Shown here in pieces: positions 8,814 to 17,619 of a stretch of DNA of 64,000 bases. The notes below the pieces were generated by a model. That model saw only the letters and a list, made by a program, of their open reading frames with translations, ran no database searches and had not been told where the DNA came from. Position numbers and translations under genes: made by a program. Position 1 is the stretch's first letter. Each line of letters begins with the position of its first letter. The DNA comes from JALSNL01 sp036479585 (GTDB lineage Bacteria; Bacteroidota; Ignavibacteria; Ignavibacteriales; Melioribacteraceae), in assembly GCA_965224785.1 (NCBI GenBank), contig OZ245062.1:1860001-1924000 (forward strand), written 5' to 3'.

Positions 8814-9986
8814 ATGAAATCTAAAAAGATGAAATCAGAAAAACGAATATTTACAATGTTCAGTTTTCTTTTACTTACACTTTATTTTACTGCTAATATT
8901 TCTGCACAAAAACTTGAGTGGGAAGTTGTTGATGATATTAGACCAATAACAAGGGTTGAGCAAACTGCGTCACAAATATTAGATATTGATGGTGATGGAA
9001 TTGATGATTTTGTTATTACTGAAAGAAGAAATTCCCCTTCTGTAGTTTGGTATAAATACAATGGAAAAACTTGGAAGAAACATTTCATTGAAAAAGAACC
9101 ATTGCACATTGAAGCTAGTGGTGCTTATTTAGATATTGACAAAGATGGTGACTTGGATATAATTTTTGCCGGAGATTCTAGATTAAATCAAATTTGGTGG
9201 TGGGAAAATCCAGCTCCTAACTTTAAAGAACCTTGGAAAAGATACATTATAAAAAATCGTGGCGGCAAGCAACATCACGATCAAATTGTTGGAGATTTTG
9301 ATAATGATGGTGAGTTGGAATTAGTTTCTTGGAATCAAAAAGATAGTGCTTTAATAATATTTGAAATACCTAAAAATCCTAAGACAGTAAAAGAATGGGA
9401 ATATAAAACTATTTATAAAGGAAGCCGTAAGGACGAAGGTCTGGCTAAAGCTGACATAAATGAAGATGGCAAATTAGATATAATTGGTGCTGGAAAATGG
9501 TTTGAGAATATTGGAGACCTTAATTTTACTCCTCATGTTATTGATGCATCTATGAACTATACTCGTTCTTCTGTTGGTCAACTAGTTAAAGGTGGCTCTC
9601 TTGAAGTATTATTTTGTCCTGGTGATGCAAATGGAGAAGTTAAATGGTATGAATGGAAAAATGACAAATGGATTTCACATGTACTAACGTCTGTTATTCA
9701 TGGTCATTCTGTTGATATTAGAGATTTTGATAATGATGGCAACATGGATATTTTTATTGGAGAAATGGGAAGTCCAGGTGCTGGTGATAATGCTAACATA
9801 ATGATTTACTACGGTAATGGAAAAGGAAATTTCTTAAAAGATATTGTTCGTACTGGACAAGGAATTCATGAAGGTAAAGTTGGAGATCTTAACGGAGATG
9901 GAGTTTTAGATATTTTAGTAAAACCTTACAGACACAATGCTCCAAAAGTTGAAGTTATTTTAGGAAAGAAAAAAGCAGCCAAATAA
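8814..9986 (+). CDS. Exported VCBS/FG-GAP repeat propeller protein, type A
   Basis: This 390-residue secreted protein has a signal peptide ending near residue 31 (NISAQ). It has at least six FG-GAP/VCBS calcium-loop repeats of the form D-x-D-x-DG, near residues 57, 107, 161, 214, 305 and 358, so it should fold as a beta-propeller. Histidines are conserved with two other proteins here (20673 N-half and the gene at 62793): H154-H155 in KQHHDQI, H296/H298 in HGHS and H352 in HEGK. It has no T9SS tail. A strong GGGAGGG ribosome site precedes the ATG. The function is unknown. It may bind the glycan, or it may be an unrecognised propeller lyase or hydrolase. Confidence 0.75.
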   Translation: MKSKKMKSEKRIFTMFSFLLLTLYFTANISAQKLEWEVVDDIRPITRVEQTASQILDIDGDGIDDFVITERRNSPSVVWYKYNGKTWKKHFIEKEPLHIEASGAYLDIDKDGDLDIIFAGDSRLNQIWWWENPAPNFKEPWKRYIIKNRGGKQHHDQIVGDFDNDGELELVSWNQKDSALIIFEIPKNPKTVKEWEYKTIYKGSRKDEGLAKADINEDGKLDIIGAGKWFENIGDLNFTPHVIDASMNYTRSSVGQLVKGGSLEVLFCPGDANGEVKWYEWKNDKWISHVLTSVIHGHSVDIRDFDNDGNMDIFIGEMGSPGAGDNANIMIYYGNGKGNFLKDIVRTGQGIHEGKVGDLNGDGVLDILVKPYRHNAPKVEVILGKKKAAK

Positions 9987-10002
9987 TCTATTGTGGTTTT
10001 AA

Positions 10003-11523
10003 ATGAATTTGTTCAAAAATATTTTTATTGTAATACTTTTAACTATCTCAGTTCATTCACAAACTCTTGATGAACGAATAGAATCGACTCTTGTATTTGC
10101 TGAGCAACAATTATTAAATACTGTTAAAGAGGTTGATACCACTAGCGATAACCGATTTCCAAGATGGATTGATATAACAAAAAATGGAGAATGGATTAGT
10201 AATCCTTTTCATAAATGGACTAGTGGTTTTTTCCCAGGTAGTTTGTGGTATATGTATAAACACACAAAGGATACTGAGTGGAAAAACTACGCTCAATCTT
10301 GGACATCTTGGTTAGAAGAGACTCAAGATATTGTTTCAATCTGGACTGACCATGGGTTCATTGTAAAACCCAGCTATGGAAATGGTTTTCAAATAACTAA
10401 TGATTCAACTTATATACCAATAATAATTAAATCTGCTGAAAATTATATTGCTGGACGTTGGAATAAGAGTGCAAAAGTTATGCACTCTTATGATAGAGGT
10501 CAGTGGTTAAAAGACCTAACAAATATTTCCGGTGCTGTTGATCAACTTATGAATCTTGATCTGCTTTATGAAGCTGCATTGTTGAGTAATAACACTTCAT
10601 TTTCTTCTATTGCAAGTGCTTATGCTGAAACAGTTATGGAAAACAATGTGCGAGATGATTTCAGCACATTTCATGTCGTTCGTTTTGATACTACTGATGG
10701 TACAGTTGTTAGCAAAGGAACAATTCAAGGCTCGGCAGATTCCAGCACTTGGGCAAGAGGACAATCTTGGTCAACCTATGGTTTTACAATGTGCTATCAC
10801 TACACGCAAGATGAACGTTTTCTAAATACAGCTATAGGTCTTGCAAATTATTTTATTGATCATCTACCTGAAGATGATGGAGTAACTTATTGGGATTTTG
10901 ATGTTCCATATAATTCAAGTGAACCCAAGGACGCTTCAGCTACTTCTATTGTTGCTTCTGCCCTTTTGGAATTAATTACATTTGTAGAAGATGAAAGTCT
11001 TAGAACAAAATTTAAAGATGCAGCTTTTGCAATGTTAGAATCATTAGCATCAGATAAATATCTTGCTGACCCAAATATTACTAGTGCAATTCTACTTCAC
11101 AATACAGCTCATAAGCCAGCTAATAAACGTGTGGATGTACCACTAGTATATTCTGACTATTATTTTATTGAAGCTATGATTAGATATCAAGAATTTAGAA
11201 CTACCGCAACTGATATAAATGTAGAAGTCAATTCTAATACTCCGCAAAATTTTAGATTAGAACAAAATTATCCTAATCCATTTAACCCAACAACAACTAT
11301 TAAATATGAATTACAAAATAATAGTGATGTTCAAATTGTTATATACGACGTATTAGGAAATAAAATAAAAGAACTTGTTAACACAAAACAATCATCTGGT
11401 TCTCATCAAGTTATGTGGAATGGCGAAAACAAAAATGGTCTAAGAGTTAACTCTGGAATTTATTTTTACAAAATGACAGCTAATGATTTTGTTGCAGTAA
11501 ATAAAGTGATTTTAATAAAATAA
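10003..11523 (+). CDS. GH88-like unsaturated glucuronyl hydrolase with T9SS tail
   Basis: The product removes the 4,5-unsaturated uronic acid left at a non-reducing end by a polysaccharide lyase. It has 506 residues: signal peptide 1-19, an (alpha/alpha)6 catalytic domain about 21-400, and a T9SS sorting domain from about 418 (NYPNPFNP at 422-429). Family signatures are WARGQSW at 250-256 and KDASATSI near 309-316. D116 (TDHGF) and D180 (VDQLMN) occupy the places of the two catalytic aspartates of Bacillus UGL. It starts 16 bp after the VCBS gene, so they are co-transcribed. GH88 and GH105 are close relatives. The WARGQ and DASA signatures favour GH88. Confidence 0.88.
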   Translation: MNLFKNIFIVILLTISVHSQTLDERIESTLVFAEQQLLNTVKEVDTTSDNRFPRWIDITKNGEWISNPFHKWTSGFFPGSLWYMYKHTKDTEWKNYAQSWTSWLEETQDIVSIWTDHGFIVKPSYGNGFQITNDSTYIPIIIKSAENYIAGRWNKSAKVMHSYDRGQWLKDLTNISGAVDQLMNLDLLYEAALLSNNTSFSSIASAYAETVMENNVRDDFSTFHVVRFDTTDGTVVSKGTIQGSADSSTWARGQSWSTYGFTMCYHYTQDERFLNTAIGLANYFIDHLPEDDGVTYWDFDVPYNSSEPKDASATSIVASALLELITFVEDESLRTKFKDAAFAMLESLASDKYLADPNITSAILLHNTAHKPANKRVDVPLVYSDYYFIEAMIRYQEFRTTATDINVEVNSNTPQNFRLEQNYPNPFNPTTTIKYELQNNSDVQIVIYDVLGNKIKELVNTKQSSGSHQVMWNGENKNGLRVNSGIYFYKMTANDFVAVNKVILIK

Positions 11524-11529
11524 TAATTT

Positions 11530-12504
11530 ATGGATATGACTTATAAAAAAAATATTTCACAAAAATCAAAGTTATTTGGAAGTATAATTATTTTGATTGC
11601 AATTCTATTTCTGACTTCTAGTTGCACAGAAAAAAAGAAGCAAATACAAAGACGTACACCAGTCATCACATCAGAATGGAAACGAGTTGTATATTATCCT
11701 AATAACCATCTAAATGATTTTTGTGTATTTCAAGATAGAGAAAAAACTTGGCATGCAATTGGGATTATGGGAACAGGTTCTGCTTGGAGCGAAGTAAGTT
11801 TGTTTCATAGTACTAGTAAAAATTTACAATCAACCTTTGTCAACCAAGTACCTTTGCTCACTGATGTTCCACAAGATACATCTTTAAGTATTCGGAAACA
11901 TGCTCCTCATGTAATTTGGCATGATGGTTTTTATCATCTGTTCTATCGCCGACCAGGTGGTACTATTGTAAAAATTAAATCTAAAGATGCTAATGAATGG
12001 GTTGGTTTAGGTAAAGATGTTTTTGAGGAAAATGATGCGAGAGATATTTTTCTTATTAAGATTGATGGAATGTTCTATATGTATTATTGTCAATATATTA
12101 ATTACGAAGGAACAAATAGAAGTTCAATACTACTAAGGAAATCTAGTGATTTAGAAAAATGGAGTGATGCAATAATTACTTATGTCGATATAGGATATGA
12201 AGATAATCATTCCAAACTCGAATCCCCTTTTATTGTTAAAGAAGAGGAAGGTTACTATATGTTTATCCGTCATAGACATTTGAATGAAAGGACTACTACA
12301 GTAGTTCTATTTTCAGAAGACCCCGAAAAGTTTCCATCTGGTATTCAAACTTGGTTTCATGAATTAGATTTTATACATGCTCCGGAAATAGTAAAGCATA
12401 ACAATAAGTATTATATTTTTAGAGTAAGTGGGCCTTCTCACGCCAATCAAAATGGATCAAATAAAGATGGGTGGTTGGATATTGCAGAATTTGAATTTAG
12501 ATAA
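11530..12504 (+). CDS. GH43/GH32-like five-bladed propeller lipoprotein, paralogue 2
   Basis: This 324-residue lipoprotein (lipobox LTSSC, cysteine at 32) is a close paralogue of the gene at 3897. The shared blocks include HLNDFCVFQDRE, HAIGIMGTG, HAPHVIW, FYRRPGGTIVK, ENDARDI, YMYYCQYINYEG and RSSILLRKS. The conserved acidic residues in LNDF, NDARD and LESPF match the GH43 pattern. Unlike the first copy it keeps an HAPEI motif in the last blade and lacks one residue in the first. It begins 6 bp after the GH88-like gene, which suggests a shared transcript and related substrates. An arabinosidase, galactosidase or fucosidase-like activity is possible. No family can be stated firmly. Confidence 0.6.
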   Translation: MDMTYKKNISQKSKLFGSIIILIAILFLTSSCTEKKKQIQRRTPVITSEWKRVVYYPNNHLNDFCVFQDREKTWHAIGIMGTGSAWSEVSLFHSTSKNLQSTFVNQVPLLTDVPQDTSLSIRKHAPHVIWHDGFYHLFYRRPGGTIVKIKSKDANEWVGLGKDVFEENDARDIFLIKIDGMFYMYYCQYINYEGTNRSSILLRKSSDLEKWSDAIITYVDIGYEDNHSKLESPFIVKEEEGYYMFIRHRHLNERTTTVVLFSEDPEKFPSGIQTWFHELDFIHAPEIVKHNNKYYIFRVSGPSHANQNGSNKDGWLDIAEFEFR

Positions 12505-12600
12505 AAATGGGATGACGAAGAACACTGAAATATTATAAATAATGAATTATATTCAATAAAATTATTCAGAAGTTGAAAACTTAATTAAGGATTAAAAAAA

Positions 12601-15081
12601 ATGAGATTGTTACTAACTTTTGTACTTACTTTTTTTGTAAGTTCTTTATTAGCACAACCAGTACCTGGTGATGTTTTTAGGGAATATTATTGGGATGATA
12701 ATGGCTTTTTAAGAGTTGGTGGCAAGTTAGATTATGGTGGATATTATATTACTCACACAAATGATATTGATTTAGTTGATGCAATTAAAGCTGAAATTAT
12801 TATTGAAAAACTTCAAAGTCATGAAGAGACAACAGATTTAGAAATTGAGATAAATGATAAGGGCTGGATGCCAGTACCTTTGTCTGAACATATCACAAAA
12901 CCTCAAACTGACTATTTACATCATAATTATCCGATTATTCCTATTCCATTATCTTATCTTACTCAAGGGAAAAAAAATAAATTTAGAATGAAAGTAAGCC
13001 CAATTCAAGGTTTCGGATGGCCGCAGAATCTTATTTATGGAGTTCATTTTAGAATATATTATGATGCCAGCAAAAAAGCACATCCAACAGGAAGCATCAT
13101 TTCTCCAACATCAAATAGTAAGCTTGGAGATTTAGTTCAAATTGAAGCAGAAGTAACAACTAATGGTTCAAATATTAAATCGGTTCAATTTATTGGTAAT
13201 TATGAAGATGTAAATTATGAAAGTGATGGAATATATCGTCAATGGCATTATCATTATTTAAAAAGTGTATTAACTCATCACTTAGGTTCAGCCTCATCAG
13301 CTCCTTATAAAATAAATTGGAATACATCTTGGATACCAGACCAACTTTATCCTATGGAAATTGCTGCTCGTATTGTTGATAATACTGGAATGATTTATTT
13401 TACTGAATCTGCTTCTGGATTGGAATTAAATAGAACTGAAACATCTGTTGTACTTGTAAAACCAGATGAAATTCCTGCTGCCTTTGTAACTAGAAGACCT
13501 GATAGAATAGAGAAATTTTTCATTCGATCAGATACGGATAGAATTCTTGAATCACAAATGGTTTGGACAAGTTGGAGTCCTGGTCATGCTCATGGAATTT
13601 TTATAAATGATAATAAAGTGTTAGAAAAAGAAGGCCCTTTGCACAATTATTATTTTCATAGAGTAAGCTTAAATGATATGAGTATATTTAATGAGAAAGT
13701 AAATGTTATGACTTTTGGTCAAACCGGTCCTGGACATCATGGAATGGAAATTCAATGGCCGGGAATCATGCACTTACTAAAAGTTGATTTTAGCCAGGCT
13801 GAAAAATCTGCTCCTTTATCTCCAGATAGTCTGTCTATTTTTGTTGATGACGAAGGAATAAGAATTGACTGGAATGATAATGCAAATAATGAAAAAGGTT
13901 TTACTATTGAACGTAAAAGTGAACTTGGGAATTACTATACAGTTGGAAAAACAAACTGGGTAGAACGTACCTTTTTTATAGATAAACATTTTGAAAGTTC
14001 AAGAACTTACATCTATAGAGTTTCTGCATTTAATGAATATGGAACTTCCTCATCCGAAGAAATTCAAATAACATCACCTTCAAAAAAATCTTTTTTCGAG
14101 TTTGAAAATCAATCTCAATATTTTAATAGTAATAATTGGGTTGATGACAAAGTTGGTTTTTATTTTATTTATGATTTTAAGGGAGTAAAAAAAGTATTTG
14201 GAGTTATAAAACCAGTACATAAAAGACCATACACTTCAACATTTATTGGTGATTCATTTTCTTTCTTAAAAAGCAAAGCTGTTAGCTCAAGTATTTATAT
14301 AAAACCTAAAGCTATAAATAATCTAAATGAAGAAGCTTTTAAAATTGGATTGATATCCAAAGTTGGTGATCAAATTAATTTAGATTCTTCTGATTCATCT
14401 TTTGTTGCAATATCGTTAAATGTTTCTGAAGACCAACGGACTTGGGGAATGAAATGTTATAACAAAACAAACAGTGTTTCCTTTGAGATAGTTGACTCAA
14501 CACTAAATACAATTTCTCCAAGTTCATCATTTTGGTATAGACTTAGTGTAACTTTTAAAGAAGCTGAAAATGATTCTATTTTGTACAAAGCAACTTTAGA
14601 TGAATATGGTGACGGTGCATTATTTCTAGATAAGAAAAGTATTCTCCAACTTTCAGGAAAACTTTTAAATACTTCCATCACCAAAGACGATAGTATTTAT
14701 TCAGCCATAGCAGCAAATAGTCAAGCTGGTATTGATGCTGTAGATAATTTCCTTGTTTACAATATTCCAGATTCTGTTGTTACTAACATAGAAGATGAAA
14801 GTTTAGATGTGCCAAAAGATTTTACTTTGTCACAAAATTATCCGAACCCTTTTAATCCAAGTACTACTATTCGGTATTCAATTCCAAAAGAAGGTTTAGT
14901 AAAAATAAATATTTTTAATATTCTAGGTCAAAAGGTAGAAACTCTAATCAACGAGAATAAAACTTCAGGAATCTATAATATAAGTTGGAACGCTTCATCT
15001 CTACCAAGTGGTTTGTACTTCTATTCGCTCGAGTTTAATGGAAGTAGATATGAAGTTAAGAAAATGTTATTAATAAAATAA
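12601..15081 (+). CDS. Large T9SS-secreted protein of unknown family, copy 1
   Basis: I do not recognise this family. The 826-residue product has a signal peptide (1-18) and then an N-terminal module of about residues 20-398 that begins PGDVFREYYW. A fibronectin-type III domain follows (about 405-490), then a beta-rich LamG-like region (about 500-730) and a T9SS sorting domain (737-826). The N-terminal module has striking conserved blocks: INDKGW (84-89), LHHNYP (106-111), RQWHYHY (213-219), a PDQ.YPMEIAARI strand (246-257) and GHHGMEIQWPGIM (378-390). Histidines recur in several of them. It shares its layout with 15099 and 25687, and the N-module with 59465. It could be a glycan-binding protein or a new carbohydrate-active enzyme. 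Confidence 0.7.
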   Translation: MRLLLTFVLTFFVSSLLAQPVPGDVFREYYWDDNGFLRVGGKLDYGGYYITHTNDIDLVDAIKAEIIIEKLQSHEETTDLEIEINDKGWMPVPLSEHITKPQTDYLHHNYPIIPIPLSYLTQGKKNKFRMKVSPIQGFGWPQNLIYGVHFRIYYDASKKAHPTGSIISPTSNSKLGDLVQIEAEVTTNGSNIKSVQFIGNYEDVNYESDGIYRQWHYHYLKSVLTHHLGSASSAPYKINWNTSWIPDQLYPMEIAARIVDNTGMIYFTESASGLELNRTETSVVLVKPDEIPAAFVTRRPDRIEKFFIRSDTDRILESQMVWTSWSPGHAHGIFINDNKVLEKEGPLHNYYFHRVSLNDMSIFNEKVNVMTFGQTGPGHHGMEIQWPGIMHLLKVDFSQAEKSAPLSPDSLSIFVDDEGIRIDWNDNANNEKGFTIERKSELGNYYTVGKTNWVERTFFIDKHFESSRTYIYRVSAFNEYGTSSSEEIQITSPSKKSFFEFENQSQYFNSNNWVDDKVGFYFIYDFKGVKKVFGVIKPVHKRPYTSTFIGDSFSFLKSKAVSSSIYIKPKAINNLNEEAFKIGLISKVGDQINLDSSDSSFVAISLNVSEDQRTWGMKCYNKTNSVSFEIVDSTLNTISPSSSFWYRLSVTFKEAENDSILYKATLDEYGDGALFLDKKSILQLSGKLLNTSITKDDSIYSAIAANSQAGIDAVDNFLVYNIPDSVVTNIEDESLDVPKDFTLSQNYPNPFNPSTTIRYSIPKEGLVKINIFNILGQKVETLINENKTSGIYNISWNASSLPSGLYFYSLEFNGSRYEVKKMLLIK

Positions 15082-15098
15082 TTTGAAAAGAGAATTAA

Positions 15099-17603
15099 AT
15101 GCAAAAAATATTGTTATTATTTATTTTCCTATTTGTCAATTCTTTATTTGCACAACCTAAACCAGGCGATGTATTTAAAGAATATATGTGGTTTAACACT
15201 ACTGGAAGTGCCGGACAAGCACTAAGAGTAGGTGGACTTTTTGATTACGGAGGTGAGTATATTGATCATCCGGCAAACCTTGATTTAACTGATGCAATAA
15301 AAGCTGAAATTTTTATTGAGAAAATCGAAAGTCACGCACATACTGAAGGACTATCAATTGAATTAAATGATAAAGGATGGGTGTTAGTTCCCGAAGCCAT
15401 AAATATTCCAGCACCACAAAAATTTTATCAACATCATATATATCCCATTGTATCAATTCCTCTTACGGATTTAAACCAAGGAATAAACAATAAATTTAGA
15501 ATGACAGTAATTGATATTCCAGAAGGATGGCCTCAAAATTTAATTTATGGAGTTCACTTTAGAATATATTATGATGCAACAAAAAAACCACATCCAACTG
15601 GTAACATTGTTTCCCCAACACAAGGAGAAAAACTTGGAGATATTGTACGAATAAAAGCAGATGCAATAACCAATGGTTCGGATATTGAGACAATACAATT
15701 TATTGGAAAGTACGAAGATATAAACTATGAAGGAGATGGAATATATCGTCAATGGCACTATCACTATTTTCATGGTCAAATAAAATTACATTTAGGAGAA
15801 ACACCTCAAGCTAAGTTTGGAGTTGATTGGAATACTTCATGGGTTCCTGACCAACCCGAACCAATGGAAATTGCTGCACGAATTATTGATAAATCTGGAA
15901 TGATTTACTTTACCCAACCAGTAACCGATCTACAGTTTGACAGACCTCAAACTTCAATTGTTCTAGTTAAGCCTTATGACATCCCAAAAATTTGGGCTAC
16001 TCGTACTGGACTTAAATTAGAAAGATTTTTTCTTCGCTCAAATTTAGATAGAATTCAGAATGCACAAATGGTTTGGACAAGTTGGAGTCCAAGTCAAATG
16101 GATGGACTTTATATAAATGAACATCGTATATTTGAAAAAGAGGGACCTACTCATAAGTTTTATTTCCATAGAGTAAATTTGGCTAACATGAATATTTTCA
16201 AAGAAAAAGAAAATATTTTATTTACAGCAAAGACCGAAGGCGGAATTCATGGAATGGAAGTTCAATGGCCTGGTGTAATGCTTCTTTTAAAAGTAGATCT
16301 TAGTAATATTTCTAAAATACCTCCCTCCTCTCCGGATAGTCTTTCCGCAGAATTTTTAGAACAAGGTTTAAAAATTAAGTGGAAGGATAAAGCAGATAAT
16401 GAGAGAGGATTTATTGTTGAAAGAAAAATTGAAGGTGGCTCATTTTCAATAATTCAGAATTTAACTTCTATGGATAAGTCTGAGATTATAGATTCCAATC
16501 TTGTTTCCCCAAATAGATATACTTACAGAATTTCTTCGTTTAATGATTATGGAACATCGCCGTATAAAGAAATTTCCATTGCTACTCCAGACAATAAAGT
16601 ACTTTTGGAATTTAAAAATCAATCGCAGTATTTACCAAATATAAATTGGTTAGATAATGCCGGCTTTTATTTCTTGCATAGCGATGTTGGAATTAACAAT
16701 AATAATGGTGTTCTGAAAACTGTAGCTAAAAGATATTTTACTTCAACATATATTGCTCAATCATTTTCATTTAATAATAGCAATGTTATTACACAGAGTA
16801 TTTATTTTAAACCGTCTGCAATAAAAGATCTTAATGTTGATGCATTAAAGTTTGGACTTATAGGAAAAGCCGGAGATCAATTAAAACTAAATTCTTCAGA
16901 TTCTTCCTTCATGTCATTTAGCATAAAAGTATCTAAAGATGAAAAGAAATGGGGATTAAATTGTTACAATAAAATCAATTCAGTTGATTCAGAAATTGTG
17001 GATTCTACATTGACTTCATTTATTCCAAAATCAACATCTTGGTATAAGCTAAGTATCACTTGGGTTAAAAATAGTAGTAATTCAATTGAATACTCAGCTG
17101 TCTTGGATGACTATAAAGATGGTGGTGCATTTGTTATTAAGGAACAAATACTCAATCTTTCCGGAACACTTAATAACTCTTCTATAAGTAATAGTGATAG
17201 TATTTTTGCAGCAATAGAGGCAAACAGAGAAGCTGGTATTGATGCTGTTGATAATTTTTTCATTTATAATCAATCAGAAACTTTAGTTGGTATTGGTAAT
17301 AAACTTTCACAAGTTAGTATTCCCCAACAATTTGAGCTTTCTCAAAATTATCCAAACCCTTTTAATCCAAGCACTACAATAGAATATAGTATTTCTAATA
17401 CTGGGAACGAAAATTTTAGTTCAGTACAAATAAGAGTTTATGATATTCTTGGAAGAGTTGTAACTACTTTGGTAAACAAAAATCAAAAGCCTGGACACTA
17501 TAAAGTTCAATGGAATGCAAAAGATTTATCAAGCGGAATATATTTCTATAAAATTACTGCAGGTAACTTTGTTACAGTAAAAAAAATGATGTATTTGAAA
17601 TAA
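15099..17603 (+). CDS. Large T9SS-secreted protein of unknown family, copy 2
   Basis: This is a tandem paralogue of the gene just upstream, 17 bp away, with 834 residues and the same layout: signal peptide, unknown N-module, FN3 domain, LamG-like region and T9SS tail (NYPNPFNPSTTI). It starts PKPGDVFKEYMW after the signal. It keeps NDKGW, QHHIYP, RQWHYHYFHG and the EIAARI strand. The histidine pair of the WPG block is reduced to one, reading IHGMEVQWPGVM. That loss could matter if these histidines bind metal or substrate. The T9SS tail is slightly longer than in copy 1. Tandem duplication is the simplest origin. No function can be given. Confidence 0.7.
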   Translation: MQKILLLFIFLFVNSLFAQPKPGDVFKEYMWFNTTGSAGQALRVGGLFDYGGEYIDHPANLDLTDAIKAEIFIEKIESHAHTEGLSIELNDKGWVLVPEAINIPAPQKFYQHHIYPIVSIPLTDLNQGINNKFRMTVIDIPEGWPQNLIYGVHFRIYYDATKKPHPTGNIVSPTQGEKLGDIVRIKADAITNGSDIETIQFIGKYEDINYEGDGIYRQWHYHYFHGQIKLHLGETPQAKFGVDWNTSWVPDQPEPMEIAARIIDKSGMIYFTQPVTDLQFDRPQTSIVLVKPYDIPKIWATRTGLKLERFFLRSNLDRIQNAQMVWTSWSPSQMDGLYINEHRIFEKEGPTHKFYFHRVNLANMNIFKEKENILFTAKTEGGIHGMEVQWPGVMLLLKVDLSNISKIPPSSPDSLSAEFLEQGLKIKWKDKADNERGFIVERKIEGGSFSIIQNLTSMDKSEIIDSNLVSPNRYTYRISSFNDYGTSPYKEISIATPDNKVLLEFKNQSQYLPNINWLDNAGFYFLHSDVGINNNNGVLKTVAKRYFTSTYIAQSFSFNNSNVITQSIYFKPSAIKDLNVDALKFGLIGKAGDQLKLNSSDSSFMSFSIKVSKDEKKWGLNCYNKINSVDSEIVDSTLTSFIPKSTSWYKLSITWVKNSSNSIEYSAVLDDYKDGGAFVIKEQILNLSGTLNNSSISNSDSIFAAIEANREAGIDAVDNFFIYNQSETLVGIGNKLSQVSIPQQFELSQNYPNPFNPSTTIEYSISNTGNENFSSVQIRVYDILGRVVTTLVNKNQKPGHYKVQWNAKDLSSGIYFYKITAGNFVTVKKMMYLK

Positions 17604-17619
17604 AACTAATAAAAAAAAT

